Positions 40,975 to 49,737 of a stretch of 64,000 nt of DNA are shown piece by piece. Position 1 is the stretch's first letter, and each line of letters opens with the position of its first letter. Below the pieces are notes generated by a model that saw nothing but the letters and a program-made list of their open reading frames with translations, was not told the origin of the DNA and did not search any database. The DNA comes from Bifidobacterium breve. GTDB lineage: Bacteria > Actinomycetota > Acidimicrobiia > Acidimicrobiales > Acidimicrobilacustridaceae. The stretch spans positions 111,332 to 175,331 of the forward strand of contig CAMCTY010000003.1 of assembly GCA_945878725.1 (NCBI GenBank), given 5' to 3'. The position numbers and the translations under genes are program-made.

Positions 40975-41882
40975 CGGCGGCCGAACCCGCCGACCTTGTA
41001 CTCAACGCGCTCGCGGGCCCACGAAATCGCCTTGAGACGTTCCCGAGGGATCGGCTGGCCCGAAACTTCACAGATGCCGTAGGTGCCGGCATCGATCTTC
41101 AGCATGGCCCGATCGATCTCGACAATCTGATCCCGGAATTGTGCTGAGAGGGCGAGATCGCGCTCGCGTTCAACAGCGAGGGTGTCCCCTTCGCCAGATT
41201 CCTCGTCGAACTGCACGTCACCGGGCTCGCGCAACTCAGCGAGGGCATTGGCCTCCGCTGTCAGCGTGTCGGCATCGTGGAGCAATCGACCCCGCTCAAA
41301 CAGGAGCAGTTCACGCTGGGACTCGAGGAACTTGGCATCGAACGGATACTTCACCGGCTTCATCGGCTTCGGCTCAGGAACCGGTGGGCGAGGCGGACGA
41401 GGCGGCATGACCGACTTCCGAACCTCGGGTTCGACAACGGTTTCGACAGCCTTCGCCGGCGCTTCCTTCACCTTCGGAGCCTTCGCGGCCGCGGCCTTCG
41501 GGGCCACCTTCGTCGCCGGTGCCGCCTTTGTCGGAGCCGCCGCCTTCTTGGCCGGCGCAGCCTTCTTGACCGGCGCAGCCTTCTTGACCGGCGCCGCCTT
41601 CTTCACAACCTTCTTGACTGGCGCCGCCTTCTTCACAACCTTCTTGGTCGGTGCCGCCTTCTTCACAACCTTCTTGACCGGCGCTGCCTTCTTCGCAACC
41701 TTCTTGACCGGCGCTGCCTTCTTGGCTGGCGCTGCCTTCTTGGCCGGCGCCACCTTCTTCACGGTCTTCTTCACGGGCGCCGCCTTACGGACCGGGGCCT
41801 TCTTCACAACCTTCTTGGCCGGAGCTGCCTTACGGGCCGGAGCCTTCTTTGCCGATTTTGATGCCACAGGTTCTCTCTTCAT
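40971..41882 (-). CDS. DksA/TraR-like protein with histone-like Lys-Ala-Pro N-terminal tail
   Basis: 303 residues. Residues 1-~150 are low-complexity and very basic (AAPVKK, VVKK, AAPAKK units), like the tails of actinobacterial HupB or histone H1, and should bind nucleic acid. Then a Pro-rich linker (MPPRPPRPPVPEPKPMKPVK). The C-terminal ~115 residues are a DksA/TraR domain: coiled-coil FLESQRELLLFERGRLLHD, acidic tip EESGEGDTLAVER, and the finger DAGTYGICEVSGQPIPRERL. Only one of the four zinc Cys remains, so the finger is probably metal-free. DksA proteins bind the RNA polymerase secondary channel. First gene of the dksA-like - lspA - rluD operon. Confidence 0.85.
   Translation of the reverse strand: MKREPVASKSAKKAPARKAAPAKKVVKKAPVRKAAPVKKTVKKVAPAKKAAPAKKAAPVKKVAKKAAPVKKVVKKAAPTKKVVKKAAPVKKVVKKAAPVKKAAPVKKAAPAKKAAAPTKAAPATKVAPKAAAAKAPKVKEAPAKAVETVVEPEVRKSVMPPRPPRPPVPEPKPMKPVKYPFDAKFLESQRELLLFERGRLLHDADTLTAEANALAELREPGDVQFDEESGEGDTLAVERERDLALSAQFRDQIVEIDRAMLKIDAGTYGICEVSGQPIPRERLKAISWARERVEYKVGGFGRR
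41581..41700. repeat. Four tandem 30-bp repeats inside the dksA-like gene
   Basis: Four units of exactly 30 bp (41581, 41611, 41641, 41671), each TTCTTGACCGGCGCCGCC plus TTCTTCACAACC with few changes, coding a 10-residue VVKKAAPVKK unit on the minus strand. A fifth partial unit follows, and 18-bp variants flank both sides (about 41541-41850). Confidence 0.9.
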
Positions 41883-42090
41883 GATTGATCAACAATTCGA
41901 GCGAGCGAGTGACTGGAGCCGAGTACGAGTAGCCCGATGATCGCTGCACCGGAAATGCCCCGAATCCTCGCCGCAAAGGACGCCGGAGGGTATGTCCGCA
42001 GAGACGTGGCGTCAATCTACGCCCTCCCCATCGGGCGGCCGAGCCTGTCGCGTGCATCGGGGAGTCGAATCGGCCCCTTGCCCAACCGCC
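41883..42090. other. Divergent intergenic region dksA-like / ileS
   Basis: About 220 bp without a supportable gene, holding the promoters of both flanking genes. I looked for a T-box leader upstream of ileS (conserved AGGGTGGNACCGCG element) and did not find one. TTGATCAA near 41886 is a short palindrome next to the dksA-like start. Confidence 0.5.
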
Positions 42091-42096
42091 TACGCT
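42091..42096 (+). promoter_or_regulatory. -10 element of ileS (leaderless type)
   Basis: TACGCT, 7 nt before ATG 42104; a leaderless mRNA would exclude a 5' riboswitch. Confidence 0.5.
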
Positions 42097-42103
42097 TGCG
42101 ACC

Positions 42104-45100
42104 ATGTCGTTCGGCCCCGTGAACCCTGATCTGGACCTTCCCAGCCTTGAGCAGCGTATGCTGCGGCGCTGGCGTGACGATGACATCGTCGGTGAGACCA
42201 GACGCCTCCGGGCCGGGAACGAGCCGTGGGTCTTCTATGAAGGTCCCCCCACCGCCAATGGCCGTCCGGGTCTCCATCACGTCTGGGCCCGGGTCTTCAA
42301 AGACATCTACCCCCGATTCCAGACGATGCGCGGCCGGGACGTTCCCCGCAAGGGCGGCTGGGACTGCCATGGACTCCCGGTCGAACTCGAAGTCGAGAAG
42401 GAACTCGGACTCTCGACGAAGCAGGAAATCGAAGACTTCGGCATCGCCGAGTTCAATCGCCGATGCCGTGAATCAGTTCAGCGCTATGTCGCCGACTGGG
42501 AAACGCTCACGGAACGGTCCGGGGTGTGGATCGACACCGCTGACGCCTACTGGACTCTCGACAACACCTACATCGAGTCCGTGTGGTGGCTCATTCGCCA
42601 ACTCTGGGACAAGGGCCTGCTCTACGAGGGCCACAAGGTTTCGCCGTATTGCGGTCGCTGCGGCACTGCGCTTTCGAGCCATGAACTCGGCCAACCCGAT
42701 GTCTACCGGGACATTGTCGACCCGTCCGTGTACGTCCGTTTCCCGGTCGTCGACCGCGATTTCGATCTGTCTGTCTGGACCACCACGCCCTGGACTCTCG
42801 TTTCCAACGTCGGCGCCGCGGTGGGCCCGACGATCTCTTACGTTCGGGTTCGCTCGTACGACGGATCACGCGATCTCGTCATGGCCGCGGCACGGGCACC
42901 GGAAGACGCCGAGATTGTCGAAACGTTCACCGGCGCCGACCTCGTTGGCCTCCGATACGCACGACCGTTCGACGTCCTTGTCCCCCCGCCCGGAGCCGAT
43001 GGCTGGCGGGTCGTGGGTGCCGATTTCGTCACGACTGACGATGGCTCCGGCATCGTTCACCTCGCCCCCGCATTCGGCGAGGAGGATTCACTGGTCGGAC
43101 GGGCCGAGGGGCTTCCCGTACTCAACCCCGTCAATGCCGACGCGGCGTTTGACGAGTCGGTGCCGGCCTTTGCCGGAACGTTCGTCAAGGATGCCGACCG
43201 CGACATCATCGCCGACCTCGAATCGCGCGGCCTACTCATTCGTGAGCAGTCCTACGAGCACAGTTATCCGCATTGCTGGCGTTGCAGCACGCCACTGATC
43301 TACTGGGCCAAGACTTCGTGGTTCGTGCGCACCTCAGAGAATCGCGATCTGTTGATGCGCGAGAACGAAAGCATCGGCTGGAATCCCGAGTTCATCAAGA
43401 ACGGTCGTTTCGGCAAATGGCTCGAGGGCAACATCGACTGGGCACTCTCGCGCGATCGCTATTGGGGCACCCCCCTTCCGATCTGGCGCTGCGATGCCAA
43501 CGGCCATGAGTGCTGTATCGGCTCGGTAGCTGAACTGAGTGAACGCGCTGGCCGCGATCTCACCGAACTCGACCTCCATCGCCCGTATGTCGACGACATT
43601 GTGTTCCCATGCGACACGGCCGGTTGCGGAGGCACGTTCCGCCGGGTCGCCCCCGTTCTTGACGCATGGTTCGACTCCGGTTCAATGCCATCGGCTCAGC
43701 AGCACTTCCCGTTCGCCCCCGACGATTCGTTCACTGGGGCCTTTCCCGCTGACTTCATCTGCGAGGCGATTGATCAAACCCGTGGCTGGTTTTACTCGTT
43801 GCTTGCGGTGAACTCACTCGTCTTCGGTTCCACTCCCTACAAGAACGTCGTCTGTCTCGCACTCATAGTCGATGAGAACGGGCAAAAGATGTCCAAGTCC
43901 AAGGGCAACGTCATTGTCCCGAATGAGATTTTCGATTCGCTTGGCGCTGACGCACTCCGCTGGTACTTCTTCTCATCCGGTCAGCCCTGGACCCCCCGGC
44001 GTGTGTTCCCAGATGGCATCCGTGAGGCCACCCGCCAAACGCTTCTCACGCTCTGGAACGTTCACTCGTTCTTCACCACCTATGCCGATCTCGATGGCTG
44101 GGTACCCGATGCATCGACGCCTACTCCGACGCATGTCCTCGATCGCTGGGTTCTGTCCGAACTCGACGACACGATCGCGACCGTCACCGCCGCGCTCGAG
44201 TCCTTCGATGCGCTCGGTGGGGCAAATCGAATCGCCCGTTTCATCGACGATCTGTCCAACTGGTACGTGCGTCGAAGTCGGCCGCGGTTCTGGAAAGCCA
44301 GCGACTCGGTCGCGCACGCGACGTTGCACGAGTGTCTCGTGACAGTGTCGCAACTGCTGGCGCCGTTTTGCCCGTTCCTCGCCGATGAGATCTACACCAC
44401 TCTCACCGACGGGCGGTCGGTCCACCTCACCGATTGGCCGGTCGATAAGGGCCGATTCGATTCCGAACTCGCCGAGCAGATGAGTGCCGCTCGTCGACTT
44501 GTGGCACTCGGACGCTCCGCCCGCACCGATGCGAAGGTTCGTGTCCGCCAGCCCCTCCAACGGGCGTTGTTACTTCATGGCGGCACGGCGCTCGATGAGG
44601 ACGTCGAGGCTGAGATTCGTTCCGAACTCAACGTGAAGTCACTTGAGCGTCTCGACACGCTGTCGGGACTCATGCGATGGAACGTGATCCCGAATTTCCG
44701 GACGCTTGGTCCTCGACTTGGTCAGCGTGTCAACGAAGTGAAAGCAGCACTCGCTGAAGCGGACGGATCCGAACTTCACGCCCAACTCGAGGCTGACGGT
44801 TTCATCGAGATCGCTGGTGAACGACTCTCGGGCGATGACGTCGAGGTCCGTGCTGAACGACATGCTGATCTTGCGCTCGTGGAGGACGAGGGTTGGGCGG
44901 TAGCGCTCGATCTCGAGCTCACCGACGAACTGCGTTCCGAGGGAATGGCCCGAGAACTCATCCGCGCCCTGAACGACGCCCGCAAGGCGGCCGGGCTGGC
45001 AATCGCTGATCGGATCTTGGTCACAATCGACGCGGACGAAGCCCTTCGTCTGGTCGTCGAGACTCACCGAGAAACAATCGCCCCCGAAATCCTCGCTAAC

Positions 45101-45181
45101 CGGATCGACTTCGGTCCGGGAGATCGTTCGATCGAGATCGACGGCGTCGCCATCGGCATCTCGATCGAACGGATGGCTTAG
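42104..45181 (+). CDS. ileS: Isoleucyl-tRNA synthetase, long (type 2) form
   Basis: Charges tRNA-Ile. 1025 residues, class I. HIGH-type motif appears as GRPGLHHVWAR with EGPPTANG before it; KMSKS is MSKSKGNVIVPNEIFD. The CP1 editing domain lies about residues 185-400 (WTTTPWTLVSN). Zinc-site Cys: CGRCGT and CDTAGCGG. The length and the FKDIYPRFQTMRG form match the eukaryote-like, mupirocin-insensitive IleS group. Start ATG 42104 with leaderless -10. The stop overlaps divIVA by 4 nt. Confidence 0.95.
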   Translation: MSFGPVNPDLDLPSLEQRMLRRWRDDDIVGETRRLRAGNEPWVFYEGPPTANGRPGLHHVWARVFKDIYPRFQTMRGRDVPRKGGWDCHGLPVELEVEKELGLSTKQEIEDFGIAEFNRRCRESVQRYVADWETLTERSGVWIDTADAYWTLDNTYIESVWWLIRQLWDKGLLYEGHKVSPYCGRCGTALSSHELGQPDVYRDIVDPSVYVRFPVVDRDFDLSVWTTTPWTLVSNVGAAVGPTISYVRVRSYDGSRDLVMAAARAPEDAEIVETFTGADLVGLRYARPFDVLVPPPGADGWRVVGADFVTTDDGSGIVHLAPAFGEEDSLVGRAEGLPVLNPVNADAAFDESVPAFAGTFVKDADRDIIADLESRGLLIREQSYEHSYPHCWRCSTPLIYWAKTSWFVRTSENRDLLMRENESIGWNPEFIKNGRFGKWLEGNIDWALSRDRYWGTPLPIWRCDANGHECCIGSVAELSERAGRDLTELDLHRPYVDDIVFPCDTAGCGGTFRRVAPVLDAWFDSGSMPSAQQHFPFAPDDSFTGAFPADFICEAIDQTRGWFYSLLAVNSLVFGSTPYKNVVCLALIVDENGQKMSKSKGNVIVPNEIFDSLGADALRWYFFSSGQPWTPRRVFPDGIREATRQTLLTLWNVHSFFTTYADLDGWVPDASTPTPTHVLDRWVLSELDDTIATVTAALESFDALGGANRIARFIDDLSNWYVRRSRPRFWKASDSVAHATLHECLVTVSQLLAPFCPFLADEIYTTLTDGRSVHLTDWPVDKGRFDSELAEQMSAARRLVALGRSARTDAKVRVRQPLQRALLLHGGTALDEDVEAEIRSELNVKSLERLDTLSGLMRWNVIPNFRTLGPRLGQRVNEVKAALAEADGSELHAQLEADGFIEIAGERLSGDDVEVRAERHADLALVEDEGWAVALDLELTDELRSEGMARELIRALNDARKAAGLAIADRILVTIDADEALRLVVETHRETIAPEILANRIDFGPGDRSIEIDGVAIGISIERMA

Positions 45182-46050
45182 CGCCCGAAGCGCTCGTCGT
45201 CCTCGAAGTCGGCGTCAAAGAAACGGCGCATTGCTGCATCAGCATCGTCGTCGCTGTCACTCAGGAAGTCGTCCTCGTCAGTGGCATCAAAGATCGAGAC
45301 GGCTGCGGTCGGAGGACCACTGTCGTCCTGTTTCTCCGAAGCGGGGAAGAGCTTTGCGGGAGCGCTGTCATCGAGATCATCGAAGGTCACGATTGGGACA
45401 TCGACAGGTTCAGAAACAGGAGCTTCCGGCGCTGCTGCGATGGGCTCGACAACTGGTGCCACTGCCACCGGAGCCGGACTGACGCGAAGTGCGGACGGAT
45501 CGTCGAGTATCGCCTGGATCCGTGAGACGCCAGTGGCGAGAACCGCACGCTGTTCGTTGACAAAGGCTTCAAGCGCCGCGTTGTCAGCGGCGAGGTTGTT
45601 GCGTGTCTTGTCGAGATCACGCAGTGACTCATCAGCCTGAGCTCGGGCATCACCAAGGATTCGCGATGCTTCCTGCTCGGCTTCGGCAAGCATTTGCGCC
45701 GAGTTTGTGCGGGCTTCGTTCACAGTGGAATCAGCCGTCCGCTGCGCCATGATCAGCACCGACGCTGCTGCTTCGGCTTCTTCTTCGCCGGAGCGAGCGG
45801 GGACAGCAACAGCAGCAACCCTCACTGCGCCGCCGGATTCGAGTTCGGCAATACGAGCTCTGAGCTGCGATTGGGCTCGAACAGCCTCCTGCTCATCGGC
45901 AGTCGCCTGGCGGAGCTTGTCCTGCAGTTGCGCCACTGCGGCGCTGACCCGCTCGAGGTAGTTGTCGACCTCGTCGGGGTCGTAACCCTTACGGCTCACG
46001 GAGAACCGGACGTCGGTCAGAAGTTGGGGAGTTCCTGGGGTGGCTTCCAT
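45178..46050 (-). CDS. divIVA: DivIVA/Wag31-like polar growth and division protein
   Basis: 290 residues. N-terminal DivIVA lipid-binding domain (LLTDVRFSVSRKGYDPDEVDNYLERV, with F/R membrane residues), followed by coiled coil (VAQLQDKLRQATADEQEAVR), a second coiled coil near residues 105-165, and an acidic disordered tail (FLSDSDDDADAAMRRFF). DivIVA marks curved membrane and organises wall growth. An AGGCTA (TAGCCT on this strand) -10 lies 7 nt before the ATG. Confidence 0.93.
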   Translation of the reverse strand: MEATPGTPQLLTDVRFSVSRKGYDPDEVDNYLERVSAAVAQLQDKLRQATADEQEAVRAQSQLRARIAELESGGAVRVAAVAVPARSGEEEAEAAASVLIMAQRTADSTVNEARTNSAQMLAEAEQEASRILGDARAQADESLRDLDKTRNNLAADNAALEAFVNEQRAVLATGVSRIQAILDDPSALRVSPAPVAVAPVVEPIAAAPEAPVSEPVDVPIVTFDDLDDSAPAKLFPASEKQDDSGPPTAAVSIFDATDEDDFLSDSDDDADAAMRRFFDADFEDDERFGR

Positions 46051-46057
46051 GGGATGG

Positions 46058-46063
46058 AGGCTA
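46058..46063 (-). promoter_or_regulatory. -10 element of divIVA (leaderless type)
   Basis: TAGCCT on the minus strand, 7 nt before ATG 46050, so divIVA can be expressed apart from the dcw operon. Confidence 0.5.
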
Positions 46064-46095
46064 CCGGCCGCGAAGAAGGGGCGGGGAATAACACT

Positions 46096-46116
46096 CCCGA
46101 TTCACGACAGATCGGG
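46096..46116 (-). terminator. Possible terminator after yggT
   Basis: CCCGAT/ATCGGG 6-bp stem, 9-nt loop, in the yggT-divIVA gap. On the minus strand it is followed by AGTGTTATT, a poor T-run. Confidence 0.35.
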
Positions 46117-46138
46117 AAAAGTGGCGCCGGTTATCGCG

Positions 46139-46393
46139 TCAGCGCAGCGCCGAGATGAGTATCTGGAGAACCAGAAAGACGATCATCGGCGACAGATCAA
46201 GACCCATGCCACCCATACGCACGGGGGGCAGCAAGCGTCGGATCGGCCCAAGTACCGGTTCAGTGATCCGGAAGAGCACCTGCCGGATTGATTCGAGCGG
46301 CCCCGGGCCAGATGGCGGGAACCAGCTCAGGACGATGCGGCCGAGCAGACACAGCAGAAAAAGTTGGACGACGACGTAGATCAGTTGTGCCAT
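46139..46393 (-). CDS. YggT family membrane protein
   Basis: 84 residues with two TM segments (LIYVVVQLFLLCLLGRIVLSW and LDLSPMIVFLVLQILISALR) around the conserved ITEPVLGPIRRLLPP. In actinobacteria yggT lies between sepF and divIVA and is thought to help envelope function or division. It follows sepF by 12 nt. Confidence 0.9.
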   Translation of the reverse strand: MAQLIYVVVQLFLLCLLGRIVLSWFPPSGPGPLESIRQVLFRITEPVLGPIRRLLPPVRMGGMGLDLSPMIVFLVLQILISALR

Positions 46394-46405
46394 GGACTGA
46401 ACCGA

Positions 46406-46969
46406 TCAGGAATCCGCGAACGTGCGGTCGACGAGACGACTCCGCTCGGCGGCCGGGACCTCAACGCCGGTGGGCGTGAGTAGGTACATGTTCGGTGCAA
46501 CCTTCTCGAGGTTGCCGCCCAGTCCGTAGCAAAGACCACTGGCGAAATCGATGAGTCGTCGAGCGAGATCGCGATCAACCTCGGCAAGGTCAAACGCCAC
46601 AGCCTGATTGTTCTTGAACTTGTCGGCGACTTCCTGCGCCTGGTTGAACGAAGTCGGCGTCACGAGATGAGGGCGCACATTCGGTCGCTGAGGTACGGCC
46701 CGAACTCTGGGCTTCGCCGCATCGGCACCCGCGGCGAGCAATGGACGAACTGCCGAAACTTCACTTGAATCCGCCGGGGGCGTTGAGAATACCGGCGCCT
46801 GCGGTCGCGGACGTACCGTCCCGGTCGACTGCCTCGCTGCCGGTTGGCGCACCGGAGCCGTCATCTCGGGAGTCGAGGGACGGGCGTTGTAACCGCCTTC
46901 GGTCTCGTCATACTCGTCGTCTGGTCCCAGACCGAGGTACACCATGGCCTTGTGCCACATCGTCGACAT
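46406..46969 (-). CDS. sepF: Cell division protein SepF
   Basis: 187 residues. N-terminal amphipathic membrane helix (MWHKAMVYLGLG), a Pro-rich linker (about 25-95), and the SepF fold: PTSFNQAQEVADKFKNNQAV, RRLIDFASGLCYGLGGNLE and YLLTPTGVEV. SepF anchors and bundles FtsZ and replaces FtsA, which is absent from this cluster. GGAGG 6 nt before the ATG fixes the start. Confidence 0.94.
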   Translation of the reverse strand: MSTMWHKAMVYLGLGPDDEYDETEGGYNARPSTPEMTAPVRQPAARQSTGTVRPRPQAPVFSTPPADSSEVSAVRPLLAAGADAAKPRVRAVPQRPNVRPHLVTPTSFNQAQEVADKFKNNQAVAFDLAEVDRDLARRLIDFASGLCYGLGGNLEKVAPNMYLLTPTGVEVPAAERSRLVDRTFADS

Positions 46970-47086
46970 CAGATCCTCCGTACGTGGCCACGCGATCGGC
47001 GGCCTGCGTTTAACTTCACAAACCTAGTTGTTTCCGGGCACCCCCGGCCCACCGCCCATCAGTAACCGCCTATTTCCCGGGCTGGC

Positions 47087-47764
47087 TCAGCGTGGAGGGC
47101 GATCACCGAACAGAGCATGGCCCACCCGGACAAGGGTGGCCCCCTCCTCCACGGCGATCTCAAGATCGGCACTCATCCCGATCGACCGCTCGGGGAGCGA
47201 CAGCCGATCCGCCATCGCCACGAGATCCCGGAATCCCGGTCGGGCCAGTTCGGGATCGCCTGCCGGACCGACTCCCATGAGCCCGGTAACGCGCAGACCA
47301 ACATCAGCGGCTCGAGCGGCGAGGGACGGAATATCACCAAGGGGTGCTCCGCCCTTTTGCTCCTCCCCCGAGAGGTTCACCTGCAGGAAGATCCTTGCGC
47401 CTGGAGCACGTTTCGCGATTTCATCGACGAGTTCAACTCGATCGACGCTCTGCCAAACATCGACAATCTCCGCGAGCTGACGCACCTTGTTGCTCTGGAG
47501 GCGGCCGAGGAAATGCCATTCCGGCGCCAGCAGGGGATCGGCGCCGAGCTCCCCGGCTTTTGCGATCAGTTCCTGGGCGTAGTTCTCACCGACGCGAAAC
47601 AACCCGGCCCCAACAGACGCACGAATCGCCTCTGCGCCGAACCCCTTCGTCACCGCAATGACTTCAACTGAGCGACCACCAGATGCAGTCTCGATCCGAG
47701 TCCGCAGCGCTTCAGCACGGGCGCTGACTATCTCGGCCGTGATTGATGCGTGTGCTTTAGTCAT
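47087..47764 (-). CDS. PLP homeostasis protein (YggS/PLPBP)
   Basis: 225 residues. PLP-lysine in EVIAVTKGF, then VGENYAQELIAK, WHFLGRLQSNKV and SADLEIAVEEGATLVRVG. It binds PLP without known catalysis and balances B6 vitamers. It overlaps pgeF by 4 nt (ATGA). A 117-bp gap with a small GC hairpin (CCGGG...CCCGG near 47036) separates it from sepF. Confidence 0.94.
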   Translation of the reverse strand: MTKAHASITAEIVSARAEALRTRIETASGGRSVEVIAVTKGFGAEAIRASVGAGLFRVGENYAQELIAKAGELGADPLLAPEWHFLGRLQSNKVRQLAEIVDVWQSVDRVELVDEIAKRAPGARIFLQVNLSGEEQKGGAPLGDIPSLAARAADVGLRVTGLMGVGPAGDPELARPGFRDLVAMADRLSLPERSIGMSADLEIAVEEGATLVRVGHALFGDRPPR

Positions 47765-48486
47765 TGGTTGTGTCCGATCCAGACGACGAGCGCCTGACGT
47801 TGTTTGTCATTGCGAGAGCGATGTGACCAGAGTTCCTCCGGCCGACAAGCTGAACACCGAAGTGATCCGCCGACCAGATGCACCCCCGAACGTTCGAGTG
47901 AGAGATAAACGGCCCGGCGCACATCAAGAGCATCGTTGCCTTCCGCCGAACGGCCGACAACCTCGGCCCCGAAGATGGCAACCATGCGTTCGAGTTCAGT
48001 TGCGCCGAACTCGTAGCATTCGACGCCGATGCACGGACCTGTGCGGGCATGAATCGTTTCCGCGCCCAGCGAACGCATCGCTTTGACAGTTGCCCCAATG
48101 ACATCGGCTTCTAGCCCCCGCCAACCGGCATGGACGGCCCCGATGACGCCATCGTCCGACCACAGGGCGAGTGTCGCGCAATCCGCGCTCTGCACGGCCA
48201 ACGCCACATCAGCGCGTCGGGTCACAAGCGCATCGGCTTCCGTGCCGAGGATCGCATCCAGATCATTGGCGTCGGCACTGTCCGAAACGACAACCACCCG
48301 ATTGCCGTGAACCTGGCGAAGCCAGATCCAACGACGGTCAACGATCCGTTTCCGATTGTCATTCAGCTGGCCCGCGTCAGAGTCGATGGCGAAATTCCCA
48401 TCTGACGTATCTGTACATCTGATTTCAACTCGAATTGGCCCCTCAGGGCCAACGCTGTGTTCGAGTGATTTCGACCATGACTCCAC
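47761..48486 (-). CDS. pgeF: Peptidoglycan editing factor PgeF (laccase-domain, DUF152)
   Basis: 241 residues. Zn/Cu-site motifs: LRQVHGNRV, LAVQSADCATL, GAVHAGWRGLEADV and GPCIGVECYEFG. PgeF/YfiH removes wrongly incorporated L-Ser from the peptidoglycan precursor in E. coli; purine nucleoside activity is known for relatives such as FAMIN. Its place after ftsZ supports the wall role. GTG start at 48486, 20 nt after ftsZ. Confidence 0.9.
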   Translation of the reverse strand: MESWSKSLEHSVGPEGPIRVEIRCTDTSDGNFAIDSDAGQLNDNRKRIVDRRWIWLRQVHGNRVVVVSDSADANDLDAILGTEADALVTRRADVALAVQSADCATLALWSDDGVIGAVHAGWRGLEADVIGATVKAMRSLGAETIHARTGPCIGVECYEFGATELERMVAIFGAEVVGRSAEGNDALDVRRAVYLSLERSGVHLVGGSLRCSACRPEELWSHRSRNDKQRQALVVWIGHNQ

Positions 48487-48506
48487 GGTGTGGAGACGGG
48501 ATCCGG

Positions 48507-49586
48507 TTATTTCAGGAACGACGGAACGTCGAATTCGCCACCGTCGTCGAGATCGTCGTCGTCGGACGTGGCGAACACGTCACGCACTGAACCCGAGTCG
48601 GCAGAACTGCGGCGGCCGGTTGTGCGGGGATCTCCGTCCCAGCGATCGAAGCCGGCGGCGATGACGGTCACACGAACCTCGTCGCCCATCTCGTCGTCGA
48701 TGACCGTGCCGAAGATGATGTTCGCATCGACATGCGCGACGGCATGGATGACCTCAGCGGCTTCGTTGACTTCGAACAGGCCGAGATCGCTGCCACCGGC
48801 GATGGTGAGCAGGATGCCCCGGGCACCCTCGATTGAAGCTTCGAGCAGCGGGGACGAAATAGCGGCACGAGCAGCACTGAGCGCACGGCCCTCGCCGGAG
48901 CCGTAACCGATGCCCATGAGTGCCGAACCGGCATCGCTCATGATCATCTTGACGTCGGCGAAGTCGGTGTTGATCAGGCCGGGGGTGGTGATGAGATCGG
49001 TGATCCCCTGCACGCCTTGGAGCAGCACCTCGTCGGCCATCTTGAATGCGTTGAGTACTGAGGTCTTGTCGTTGGAAACCGTGAGAAGTCGATCGTTTGG
49101 AATGACGATCAGCGTGTCGACCTTCTCTTTGAGGGTCTTGATGCCGGTGTCAGCCTGGGTCGAGCGACGCTTGCCCTCGAACCCGAACGGACGGGTGACA
49201 ACGCCGATGGTGAGGGCGCCCAGACTTTTCGCTGCTTGGGCGATCACGGGAGCGGCTCCGGTTCCGGTGCCACCACCCTTGCCGGCGGTGATGAACACCA
49301 TGTCGGCGCCCTTCAGGACTTCCTCGATCTCGTCGAGATGGGCCTCGGCCGCAGCCTTGCCGATCTCGGGATCGCTACCGGCGCCAAGGCCCTTGGTCAG
49401 ATCTCGGCCGATATCGAGTTTTACGTCTGCGTCGCTCATAAGGAGCGCCTGGGCATCGGTGTTCACCGCGATGAACTCGACACCCTTCAGGCCGGCATCG
49501 ATCATGCGGTTGACGGCGTTGACGCCACCGCCGCCGACACCGACGACCTTGATTACCGCGAGATAATTCTGCGGGCTGGCGGCCAT
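48507..49586 (-). CDS. ftsZ: Cell division protein FtsZ
   Basis: Tubulin-like GTPase forming the Z-ring. 359 residues. [16 protein letters not shown], the tubulin signature [11 protein letters not shown], and T7 loop [11 protein letters not shown]. The C-terminal peptide [11 protein letters not shown] is the conserved tail that binds SepF and other partners. Strong AAGGAG Shine-Dalgarno 7 nt upstream, after a 151-bp gap that holds its own promoter. Last of the core dcw genes, downstream of ftsQ. Confidence 0.97.
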   Translation of the reverse strand: MAASPQNYLAVIKVVGVGGGGVNAVNRMIDAGLKGVEFIAVNTDAQALLMSDADVKLDIGRDLTKGLGAGSDPEIGKAAAEAHLDEIEEVLKGADMVFITAGKGGGTGTGAAPVIAQAAKSLGALTIGVVTRPFGFEGKRRSTQADTGIKTLKEKVDTLIVIPNDRLLTVSNDKTSVLNAFKMADEVLLQGVQGITDLITTPGLINTDFADVKMIMSDAGSALMGIGYGSGEGRALSAARAAISSPLLEASIEGARGILLTIAGGSDLGLFEVNEAAEVIHAVAHVDANIIFGTVIDDEMGDEVRVTVIAAGFDRWDGDPRTTGRRSSADSGSVRDVFATSDDDDLDDGGEFDVPSFLK

Positions 49587-49737
49587 GGGGATCTCCTTCG
49601 AGATACAGGGTCTTGGGAGGACGGATGTCTTCCGGGAGACTGGGTTTCGTGCAATGAGAGCGATAGAGCTACGACAACGACTTAGGGGGATGAAACGAAC
49701 TTCTCCCCGACGAAGCGAGGATACTTCAGGTAAGGCG
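49587..49737 (-). promoter_or_regulatory. ftsQ-ftsZ intergenic region with possible ftsZ promoter
   Basis: 151 bp without a gene, the longest gap in the dcw block apart from the rsmH leader. TATCCT at 49723-49718 (minus strand) is a fair -10 about 130 nt before ftsZ; no -35 is clear. It is likely a separate promoter giving extra ftsZ, as known in other actinobacteria. Confidence 0.4.

Noticed and set aside
41883..42103. T-box riboswitch upstream of ileS
   Set aside because: The conserved AGGGTGG/ACCGCG antiterminator element is absent, and the -10 lies only 7 nt before the ATG.
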